Assembly: GCA_003550305.1 (NCBI GenBank)
Contig: QKYT01000576.1
Location: forward strand, 48,347-63,882
Direction: 5' to 3'
DNA from: Glomus cerebriforme
Lineage: Eukaryota; Glomeromycota; Glomeromycetes; Glomerales; Glomeraceae
Length of the DNA stretch: 15,536 nt
Shown: positions 1 to 8,049 of the stretch, in pieces
Numbering within the stretch: the first letter of the stretch is position 1
How the letters are laid out: each line of letters begins with the position of its first letter
Notes under the pieces: generated by a model
Told to the model about the DNA's origin: nothing
The model's database searches: none
The model's input: only the letters and a program-made list of their open reading frames with translations
Translations under genes and position numbers: made by a program

Positions 1-690
1 TATGGCTCCAGACTCCCATTTTGAAGATAATAACTTTGAAATGAATTATTATTTTTTTTATTTATGAACATTTACTAACATTCTTTTTATTTTTTAAACT
101 GAAATACGACTCTGAACTTCCATTTTGAAGGTGAGATTTCAAATTTTTTTTTGTTTTTATTTATGAATGTTTACTAACGTTCTTTTTATTTTTTAAGTTC
201 CAAAAAACTGAAGTATGGCTTCAGACTCCCATTTTAAAGGTAAGATTTCAAAAATTTTTTTTTTATTTTTTTTTATTAAATGAACGTTTACTAACATTCT
301 TTTTGGTTTTCTTTAGATTCCAGAAAACTGAAGTACAGTTCCAGACTCCCATTTCGAAGATAATAACTTCAAAATGAATTATTATTTTTTTTTTATTTAT
401 GAACGTTTACTAACGTTCTTTTTATTTTTTAGGTTCCAGGAAACTGAAGTACAGCTCCAGACTCCCATTTCGAAGGTATTAACTTCAAAATAGATTTTTT
501 TTATTTTTATTATTTTTTTTTTTATTTATGAACATTTACTAATATTCTTTTTATTTCTTTAGATTTAAAAAACTGAAGAACTCCCTTTCGAAGGTAATTC
601 TTCAAAATTCTGTTTTTTTTTTGTTTTTTTTTAATTTAATGAATGTTAGCTAACATTCTTTCTTTTGTAGATTCAGGTCTTCAGGTATGG
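1..690 (+). repeat. Tandem array A of exon/intron-like units (six palindromes)
   Basis: About six diverged units of roughly 100-130 bp follow one another. Each has a block of about 43 nt related to TTCCAGAAAACTGAAGTA followed by CAGACTCCCATTTCGAAG, then a donor-like GTAAGATTTC/GTGAGATTTC/GTATTAACTTC, a long T-rich stretch, a palindrome, and a TTTTTATTTTTTAG acceptor. Palindromes start at 66, 165, 282, 401, 530 and 641. The copy at 401-418 is perfect: arms GAACGTT and AACGTTC around TACT, so TACTAAC spans loop and 3' arm. The AG lies about 20 nt after the presumed branch A, as expected for a fungal intron. I infer a series of mini-exons and introns amplified in tandem. No long reading frame crosses the array, and it may be a non-genic satellite derived from an intron-bearing gene. 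Confidence 0.7.
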
Positions 691-699
691 GACTTCGAA

Positions 700-1250
700 A
701 TAGGTTTGTAGTAAAGGGGAGGGGTATTAGAAATATTATTAATGTAACATTTTTTTTTCTTATAGGTTTGGATTTGACTTAAATTTCGAAGGCTTCGGGA
801 TTTGACCTGAACTTTGAAGATTTGTATTGGGAGAGATAGATATAGATTTTTTTTATTAAAGAAATGTTACTAATGTAACGTTTCTTTCTTTTTTGTATAA
901 TTTCAGCTTCAGATTCGACCTAGACTTCGAAGGTTTGTATCGGGAGAGATATAATTTTTTTTATTAAAGAAACGTTACTAATGTAACATTTCTTTCTTTT
1001 TTGTAGAACTTCAGCTTCAGATTCAACCTGGGCTTCAAAAGTTTATATCAGGGGAAATATAATTTTTTTTTATTAAAGAAATGTTACTAATGTAATGTTT
1101 CTTTCTTTTTTGTAGAACTTCAGCTTCAGATTTGACCTGGACTTCAAAAGTTTGTATCAGGAGAGATATAATTTTTTTATTAAAGAAACATTACTAATGT
1201 AACGTTTCTTTTTTTTTGTAGGACTACAGCTTTGGATTTGACTTCTTGGA
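700..1250 (+). repeat. Tandem array B of ~108-bp exon/intron-like units
   Basis: A second, more regular array. Palindromes begin at 730, 861, 969, 1078 and 1185, so the last four lie 107-109 bp apart. The idealised palindrome has arms GAAACGTTAC and GTAACGTTTC around a TAAT loop and contains the branch-point-like TACTAAT. Each is followed by TTCTTTCTTTTTTGTAG and a 34-nt exon-like block, AACTTCAGCTTCAGATT then a variant of CGACCTGGACTTCGAAG, then GTTTGTATC. One frame of the block reads as alternating Phe and polar residues (FSFRFDLDFE type), and 768-815 contains FGFDLNFEGFG in one frame. The 34-nt length shifts phase by one base per copy. Whether it is transcribed or spliced cannot be seen here. 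Confidence 0.75.
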
Positions 1251-1560
1251 CTTCAAAATTGAAGATTTGTTAGGGTTATCTACTTTATTTTTTTTGATGA
1301 AACATTTTACTAACGTTTTTTTCCTTTTCTTTTATAGGTTCTTCCAGGCAGTACTTTGAAGGTATATCTTCGAAAAATTTATTATTTTTTTTTTATTTTT
1401 AACAAAATGTTACTAATGAATGTTTCATTATTTTTTTTGTAGGTACTTCCGGATGGATTATAGAATTTCGATGATATAATACCTTCAAATTTTTTTTAAT
1501 TTCTTTTTTAATAAATGTTAATAACTAATGTTTATTATTTCTTTTCTTTTGTAGATTCTT
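1251..1560 (+). repeat. Degenerate tail of the intron-like array
   Basis: Three weaker units continue the pattern. T-rich segments at about 1281-1337, 1381-1442 and 1487-1554 hold relics of the palindrome (ACATTTTACTAACGTT, AATGTTACTAATGAATG, AATGTTAATAACTAATG), followed by pyrimidine tracts ending in TATAG, GTAG and GTAG. The blocks between them (near 1340 and 1445) start with a variant of GTTCTTCC/GTACTTCC and no longer match array A or B closely. Spacing is about 100-110 bp. This looks like the most diverged edge of the same amplification. Confidence 0.55.
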
Positions 1561-1824
1561 CTGGGTGTGAGTATGTGAGATTTCAATGAAAATATCTTAG
1601 TTGTTTGTTGGAATCGAACCAACTGGAATTATGTTCAAACTATTAATAATATTAAAGAATAGGAACTTGGTTTTTTTTGTATATTTAATAATATCATATA
1701 AATTGGTTTTTAATTTGTAAATATATTTGACTGTAATTAATAAAATTAATAAAGTATAAATTACATTATACAACAGAAAAGTAAATGTATAACTGAAATA
1801 TTTCACAGATTAATGATAAAATTT

Positions 1825-1860
1825 CTGCATAGATTTTTGGCATTTTGGAGATTTATGCAG
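1825..1860. repeat. Imperfect hairpin, 10-bp arms
   Basis: Arms CTGCATAGAT (1825-1834) and ATTTATGCAG (1851-1860) pair at nine positions plus one G-T, around a 16-nt loop. The direct repeat CACAGATTA lies on both sides (1804-1812, 1870-1878). It could be a relic of a small inserted element, or chance in AT-rich DNA. Confidence 0.45.
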
Positions 1861-1893
1861 ATTTTAGGTCACAGATTAAAAATTTGCCGATAA

Positions 1894-1986
1894 ATTTTAA
1901 GGTAATTCCATTAAATTCTTGCTAATTTTAAAGTAATTTCATTAAATTCTTGCTAATTTTAAGGTAATTTCATTAAATTCTACCAA
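1894..1986. repeat. 31-bp tandem repeat, three copies
   Basis: Three consecutive 31-bp units at 1894-1924, 1925-1955 and 1956-1986. Each begins ATTTTAA and contains GTAATT(C/T)CATTAAATTCT. Copies 1 and 2 differ at about two bases; copy 3 diverges at its end. It is a simple minisatellite with no coding sense. Confidence 0.85.
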
Positions 1987-2112
1987 CATTTTCATATCAT
2001 TTCGCAACATTTATATTATTAATTTTGGTTAATTTTAGAGAAACAATGCCATTTAGCTTTTTTTGTGAAAATGTAAAATTTCCCATTTTCATTAAATTCA
2101 ACAAAAAAAAAC

Positions 2113-2145
2113 CACAATTTACCAAAATTTTTCTGGTTAATTGTG
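2113..2145. repeat. Inverted repeat, 11-bp arms
   Basis: CACAATTTACC (2113-2123) and GGTTAATTGTG (2135-2145) are inverted with one mismatch around an 11-nt loop. No element boundary was identified; its role is unknown. Confidence 0.5.
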
Positions 2146-2265
2146 ATAAATTGTATGATAATGATCACCTTTAAACCTGTGTATTAATGTTAGATTACAC
2201 GTAAAGTTGCAGAATATTACACAATGTAAAATAAAATATTATATAATTAGTTCTTATAAATATTT

Positions 2266-2393
2266 CAAAGTATTACGCAGTGTTTCAAAATATTACATAT
2301 CTTAATATAATAGAGTATTACACTTAGTAAAATTATGGAGTATTATATCATATAAATCATCAGAGTATTATGTCCCATAGTCTTTCAACAGAG
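2266..2393. repeat. Degenerate 25-bp tandem repeat
   Basis: TATTA motifs preceded by GAG or AAG recur at 2271, 2291, 2316, 2341 and 2366. The last four are exactly 25 bp apart. Units start TATTA(C/T) and end GAG, and the middle is poorly conserved. It is an old minisatellite next to the end of the recognisable transposase relic. Confidence 0.55.
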
Positions 2394-4410
2394 TCGTAGC
2401 CTTACATAGTATTAAAAAGGTGTAGATTTATGAAATACTTTATACTAAATAAATTCCTGATGTTTGACATCTGCTCAAAACTCAAGTAATTTATTAATAA
2501 TTGATAACAAGTAATGATTTATTTTATCAACTTGTACTTCGTTAGGTCTTGAAAGCAAACCTAATATTAGCATATTCTCCTATTAAAATTGTATTTCACA
2601 GGAAAGGTTATAAATTATGCTATAAATCGCTCCCATGCTATATACTGCAGATTTGAAAAGTTAGAATCAATTGAGATTAATAATTATTTCAAGATATAAA
2701 TTTGCGAATTTGAATGTAAAAAATAGTGTACTCTCAGAATCACCTAATGCGAGTATTTTCCATATTTTTCTATTATAAATATCGGCTAATAAATTTTTAT
2801 CAATATTTCCATTTTGTTAAATTTTATTCAAAATTAGAACACTGATACATTGCAAAAATTTGTGCTTTCAAATCAGGCATAGGAAATACTATACGAGAAC
2901 ATGTTATGTAACTTCCTATTAATAGAATATTTTTTAACTATTCTGTTCTACAGATCTTCCAAAAATTCTTCATTGAATACATATTGATTATATATAATTT
3001 GTTACATTCAGGATATACAGCATATTTCTTGGCTATCTTGAAGATTTGTAAAATTTTTTTTGCAAGATAAGATGTACAAGAAAAATTTTCAAATTGATTT
3101 GGATAGCATCTTTCAATACCTGACACAAAAAACTGAACAAAGAATTTATTGTAGCATCAGGTAAGCGAAATCTTGATTGATATTTAAATATCCATAATAA
3201 TATCTAAGATTTAAAAATTTGATGTTTGAATTAGGATATTTAAAATCTTTATTTTCACCTAAATCAGGTGCTATAAATCATTTACTTTTAGAAAAATTTT
3301 TTTCTTCTTTACTTAAATCTTTAGATAATTCATTTTTTTTATATTCATTATTGGATAATCTCAGATATAGATAAAAATCATCATTCTGATCATCAACTAT
3401 ATATTCCAATACTTAAAACTTTATTTTTCTATTTTATTTGGATAGAACACAAATTGGTTCTTATTTTAATTTAAAAGAACTTGACAAACTTGATGATTTC
3501 ATATAGTGCATTATCTCTATACTCAACTTTTAGAAAAATTTAAATAACTTATAATCCAATGATTGGATTTTAATCAAATAAAAAAAATTGCATTTTATTC
3601 ATTAAAAAGAATTGATTTACAAAAAAAAGAGAAAGTCTCAATTTTTAAAATTATGTAATCATTACATGATACTAACAAGAGTTAATTATAATTAAGCATA
3701 TGATTTAATATTTTATAATAGAAATTTATTTAATTTCGTCATAAATTGTATCAGGTACACAACAATGTGATTTATATTTTTCGAGGCATATTTGAAAAAA
3801 AAGGATTTTTTAAGTATAAAAATGATTATGATCTACACATTACATCATGCTGCTTTAATTTAAAATTTATTACACAAAAATTACTTAGTCTCAAATTTAG
3901 ACGGCATAATTAAATTACCAATTTTCAAAATGCTAAAACTCAACCAATATTTATTTTAAAAAAAAACTAACCAATAATTCTTAAAGCTTAGGTTATGTAC
4001 TTTAAAAATTATAGGTTAACTTTTTAAAATATTTAGTAAAATTTTTTTTTTTTTAGAAATTTGAAGTTGGTTGATTATTACTATAAGCTATTAGTCGAGT
4101 ATAGAAGTAACATACTGTAGAATTTGAAGACTTAGAAGAATTTGTTAATGATATACTAAATTTTTCACCATCATCAATTCAAATTTTTTTTGATGTTAAT
4201 TTACTAATTGTTGTAGACTTTAATGAATTAGATTTAAGATATTTGTTTTTTATTTGATTTTCTCCTGTCTCATATCTTTTTTGTATTCTTGGATCAACTA
4301 ATTTTTCTTTACATTTATTACAAGGATAAGTAACTTTGCTTTTAATTTTAGTTGAATACTTTACTACTGATTTTTGTATTTTGGCTATATATCTTAAATC
4401 ATTATTTTTA
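2390..4410 (-). pseudogene. Decayed Tnp2-type (CACTA-like) DNA transposase
   Basis: Pieces in the correct order on the minus strand fit a fungal transposase of the tnp2 family (PF02992 type), which cuts and pastes CACTA-like elements. From the N-terminus: a CxxC knuckle in YPCNKCKEKLVDPR (Cys codons at 4311-4322); a Ser-rich then acidic linker (about 3500-3170, with DDQNDDFYLYLRLSNNEY); FRLPDATINSLFSF near 3135-3170; KKYAVYPECNKLY, a second Cys pair, near 3000-3030; LADIYNRKIW (2760-2789); FKFANLYLEIIINLN followed by a TGA where the family has Trp; and LILGLLSRPNEV near 2536-2570. The conserved Asp of the expected NLDWF is Asn here. At least three frame changes and several stops rule out function. 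Recognition past about 2460 fades. The family call rests on recalled motifs; I am fairly confident of it and unsure of the exact ends and introns. Confidence 0.65.
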
Positions 4411-4639
4411 TTTTATCAAAACAAATAAAATTGATTTGATTATCACTATTTTCAAAATGGTGTATACAATCAGTTTGTGCATGAAAATCTGATTTCCAAT
4501 TATGATTACCAGGAGGATCAGCATTACGTGATCAAACAAAAAATAAACCAATCAAATATACAATTTTCACATAACGATCATTATTTTAAAATTTTACGTA
4601 AAGACATGTTTTCATTCAACTGTTGCAATTTAAACCACA
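4411..4639. promoter_or_regulatory. Intergenic region between divergent pseudogenes
   Basis: This 229-bp stretch lies between the minus-strand transposase relic and the plus-strand SAM-domain gene, so it would hold both promoters if both starts are placed correctly. A minus-strand frame here reads SRNADPPGNHNWKSDF and QTDCIHHFENSDNQINF between TGA/TAA stops. It could be an upstream exon of the transposase or another decayed gene. I do not recognise it, and no promoter motif is convincing. Confidence 0.35.
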
Positions 4640-6178
4640 ATGACTTTTAAACAATACCTCATTAGCACTTATCTTGGCTGTAAAAAGTATCTTTTGAACT
4701 TAGTATTCATAAAAAAGTATGCTCATATGATAAAATAATTAAGCCAAATAGAAACAACCAAACTGATCAAGTAAAAGTTGCATTTTCTCGAATCTCAAAG
4801 CCTAATTTACCACCATGATAACTTGAATTTATTTAAGAAAGTGTCAATCAGTTTGATTATTCTTTTGATCTTAATATAACTTTCAAATTTTCTTTTTGTT
4901 TCGCTTGCAACAGTTTTTTTCAAAGAAGAAAACACATTCCTATTAATCCTACTTTTACTCCAACTTTGAATAGAAATAGCAGCAAGTTAGGAGATGATTT
5001 TGATAATCCTGATAACAAATATGAACTTAAGATAGGTGAAAAATTAGGAGCAAACTATATCATTTAATCTGATCATAAAAAACTTTACTAGTTCTGCGTT
5101 GCCATCTAAATGAGTAAAAATAGAAGTATCATCATTGGATGATATTCTTGCAGTTATTCACCATTATATTGAAAAGTTAATTGGTAATAAAAAGATTATG
5201 CATTCAGATTATTTGGTATTATTTAAACTGGAAAAAGCTGTAGGAGCTGGAACACAATTGGTAGATATACAAGACTATAAAAAATTTCTCTCGGATTACA
5301 AATAACTGGTAGATAAAAAGAAAAATATAATGATTGTTATATCACTAAAAGAGAAGAAAAAAAAAAAGTGAAAGGTAATAATAATTTAGTATTTACTTAT
5401 GATTTGAAATTTATATATAACAAGAATTTTATATTTATTAGGAAGTTTTAGATTCTGAAGAATGAAAACACTAATTTACGTAAAAAGAGTAAAAAGAAAA
5501 ATGCAAATCTAAAATTGGATAATTTTTCTGAAATTTTACAGCAAGAAGGATGCATTATTTGAGAATTAAGAGAGCAATATAAATGTAGTCAANATNATGN
5601 NTNTTTTGTTNATGATGGAAGGNATATAAAGNTTACTGNGATGCATCTCCAATGCTGGGCTAAAGAAATTGTAATTTTTTTTAGTAATCTTCATAATAAT
5701 ATTTAAAAATAATCTTTAATCAGTTTGTTTATTTTTAGATTTGAGGAACTATAGATAATACTCAAATGCCAGATTTACCAATTTTTTCTCAATCCGAAAG
5801 TATCAAGGGAAATTTCAAAGCATCTACTTTAACATCTATAACACCAAATTCAAATTTTAACACAATGCCATTTTTTTTTACCATTCCATCTCAAATGTTT
5901 CCATTTGCATAAAATTTAACTACAAATAATTCACCAAATTCATCATTATTTTCTCCAAAACAATTAACAATTCCATCTCTTGATGAATTTTTTATAAAAT
6001 TAGATGAATCATCAGGTTTACTGGGGAGTTTGCAAAATTTAAAAATGGCTTTGAAGATGAACAAATTACTGTAAATCAAATTTATGATTTAACAGATACA
6101 GAATTTGATCACTTAGGCATAAATAAGATTGGATAGCACAAAGCATTTAAGGCTGCATCACAATATTACAAGAAATAA
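4640..6178 (+). pseudogene. Decayed lineage-specific gene with C-terminal SAM-like domain
   Basis: A chain of plus-strand coding pieces joined by frameshifts: KVCSYDKIIKPNRNNQTDQ (about 4710-4765), FSFCFACNSFFQRR with a CxxC (about 4890-4930), SSLDDILAVIHHYIEKLIG, GAGTQLVDIQDYKKFLSDY (from 5243), a Lys-rich run, EGCII-stop-ELREQYKCSQ, then MHLQCWAKEI. Two introns are clear: 5375-5441 and 5671-5738, both GT...AG. The last exon gives a Ser/Pro/Asn-rich linker and a SAM-like domain (5973-6175, PSLDEFFIKLDESSG to TEFDHLGINKIG), where TAG at 6133-6135 replaces the expected Trp; one frameshift lies inside the domain. The CDS ends at TAA 6176-6178. SAM domains mediate protein or RNA contacts; the family's role is unknown to me. 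The ATG at 4640 is only a guess. Stops at Trp/Arg positions and at least three frameshifts mark it as dead, unless some reflect assembly errors. Confidence 0.65.
5593..5639. other. Cluster of ambiguous bases (N)
   Basis: Nine Ns fall within 47 bp at 5593, 5596, 5600, 5601, 5603, 5611, 5623, 5632 and 5639, inside the SAM-domain pseudogene just after QYKCSQ. In the coding frame most give NAT, NTT, TNT or GNG codons, as if unresolved differences between repeat copies had been masked. Protein sequence here cannot be trusted. Confidence 0.9.
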
Positions 6179-6381
6179 TGAATGATCATCAATATCGTCT
6201 AAAAATAAAATAATGTAATAAATATACAACTAGCTATTACCAATATCTTCAATAATTTTTTCATTATGAAATGTTTATTAGATTTTTTATTTTATTTGCG
6301 CAATATATATTTTTTGTTATATCTCTATTTAGTCTAATTTTTTCATAATAAATTTTTTGTAAATAAATTTATTTAATATTT

Positions 6382-7540
6382 TCAAACATAGATTGAATCT
6401 TCAAAAAATTTTGAAGCCATTTGTGGAGTAATCTGAGAACATGCTACTAAAAGAGAGTATTTTGGATCACTATATGAATTCACAAAATCTCTATATTTTT
6501 ATAAGAATGATTTTATAACAGAAAAGCAAATTTCAATTGGATTGAAATCTGGAGAGTAGGGAGGCAAAAATTCAACACGCCCACCAAATATTTCAATATA
6601 ATTTATGAAATTCTCATCATGATGAATACATGTATTATCAAGTATAAGAACACTTTGTTCAACAGGATATGCATTCATCTGAGATACCTAATAACACACA
6701 AAAAATTAACTTTTGTATGTAAATAACAATAAATAAATAAAATTATAATTCAACTTACAACATTTGAAATGACAAATTCTTTAAATTTTTCTTTTGTACA
6801 GCTTCTTTCTATTATATCCACAGTAATAATACCTTGCAAAGATAAAGCAGGTAATATTGTATATCGTGTTCCACACACAAATACATTTTTTTTAGTTGCA
6901 AAGTATTTTTAGGAGAATATCTATATTCACGAGATAATATGTGTTCATCTTTAAAAGCTTCATCCATAAATATAAGCTATTCAGGCTTATAATTACGTCT
7001 AACTTTTGCAATGAATGTGCTTCTAAGAAGTTTGTTTCGCTCATAAGCTGCCTTATGTAACTGTATAAAATAAGTTATAAATAAATTATAGTAAAATTGA
7101 AAGTATATAAATTTAACTTACTTTTTTTCTGCTAATTTCATAATAAACTAAAAACTACTAAAGAGTTGGAACAGAAACTAACTTTTCTGTTTGTAATTCA
7201 AGTGCTTCTACTAATTCATCCAAATACCAATTCACCTTATCTTTGACTAGTTCTTATAATATTTAAATTGATAATAGTTAATATCAATAAAATATACAAA
7301 TATTCATTCTTCTTATACTTATAATTACCTTTATCTTATCTCTAGTTAGCATTTTATGATGTCCAGGTAGTTTTTGCCAAGGATTTACTACTGCTTCCTA
7401 TTGCATATATATTTGCAAAGTTTTATCAACAGTACCTTTACTAATATATAATAATTCAGCAATTTTTCCTCAGCTATGACTATCACAGTAAAGGTAAACA
7501 ACACGTCACTTCAAGTCCTCACTAAAAGCACGATCATTGG
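6382..7540 (-). pseudogene. Tc1/mariner-type DD34E transposase, decayed
   Basis: Cut-and-paste transposase of the IS630-Tc1-mariner superfamily, four exons on the minus strand. Exon 1 (about 7540-7329) gives a helix-turn-helix: AELLYISKGTVDKTLQIYM then NPWQKLPGHHKMLTRDKIK. Exon 2 is 7252-7122 (VKDKVNWYLDELVEALEL), exon 3 is 7060-6759, exon 4 is 6687-6382. Introns 7253-7328, 7061-7121 and 6688-6758 all have GT...AG ends. The catalytic triad is visible: Asp in FMDEAFKDEH (6962-6964), Asp in LILDNTCIHH (6637-6639), Glu in YSPDFNPIE (6532-6534), with 34 residues between the last two. The stop is 6382-6384. Inactivating changes include TGA after DLK and before GKIAELL, TAG in MQ-stop-EAV, TAG before LIFMDE, a frameshift in the A-run near 6890, and TAA after SFL. 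No start codon, terminal inverted repeats or TA duplication were found. Confidence 0.85.
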
Positions 7541-8049
7541 TAAAAAAAAGGTTAAAAATCTAATGAATCTGAAATCTGTAAATAATCTGTAAAAAATTGC
7601 AAACTTTGAGTAAAAGAAACTTTAAACAGTACATAATAACTAGACCTAAAACTCAAAGAAGAGTTGTAAATGAACCTACTAATACAAATTGTGCTGGGAA
7701 TCTTAAGTAATCACAAAAAAGGATGTGTTATATATGTCAGTTTTAAAATATTCAATAAAAATTTGGGTTTTTTTTATTTGATGATTGATATTGCATATAC
7801 CATTTTGAAATCAGTGATAAGGTAAATTTATAAATAAATATTTACAATATAAATATAATAATACATAAATGGCACATAACTAACATGATTAATAGGACTG
7901 ATTAGAATCACTTAAACTATAATAAACTATATTTTGATTAACTATTAAGTAATAATTATATTATAATATTGTAATAGTTTAAAAAGTAATGATTTGGTTA
8001 ATAAAAATCTATTTTGAAAATATATTTTCAATTTTTTTTTACTTCAATC
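7541..8049. other. AT-rich gap between Tc1 relic and Ser/Lys-rich gene
   Basis: I see no convincing gene. One plus-strand piece near 7647-7712 (TRPKTQRRVVNEPTNTNCAG) looks protein-like but is under 25 codons and unassigned. The rest is AT-rich. If the Tc1 element kept a right terminus it should lie here, but I found no inverted partner in 6179-6381. Confidence 0.45.

Larger units (their letters stand above)
1561..2390. other. AT-rich non-coding stretch with small repeats
   Basis: I see no gene here. A 69-codon minus-strand frame (1597-1806) is low-complexity Ile/Leu/Tyr/Asn from AT-rich DNA with no recognisable domain. The stretch contains a hairpin (1825-1860) close to a 9-bp direct repeat CACAGATTA (1804-1812 and 1870-1878), a 31-bp tandem triplet, an inverted repeat and a degenerate 25-bp tandem repeat, listed separately. 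It separates the intron-like array from the 3' end of the Tnp2 transposase relic. Confidence 0.6.

Noticed and set aside
1..1250. CRISPR-like array of regularly spaced palindromes
   Set aside because: The intervening blocks are copies of one another, not unique spacers; the context is eukaryotic; and the units have splice-site order.
1607..1623. tRNA-like T-arm on the minus strand: GTTGG, TTCGATT, CCAAC
   Set aside because: The stem-loop is perfect, but no matching acceptor, D or anticodon arm lies upstream, and no A-box partner was found. It is most likely chance, or an isolated B-box-like motif.
3222..3374. 50-codon plus-strand frame (MFELGYLKSLFSPK start)
   Set aside because: Antisense of the acidic linker of the minus-strand Tnp2 relic, which reads coherently with neighbouring transposase blocks.
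5891..6079. 62-codon minus-strand frame
   Set aside because: Antisense of the Ser/Pro/Asn-rich linker and SAM region of the plus-strand pseudogene.
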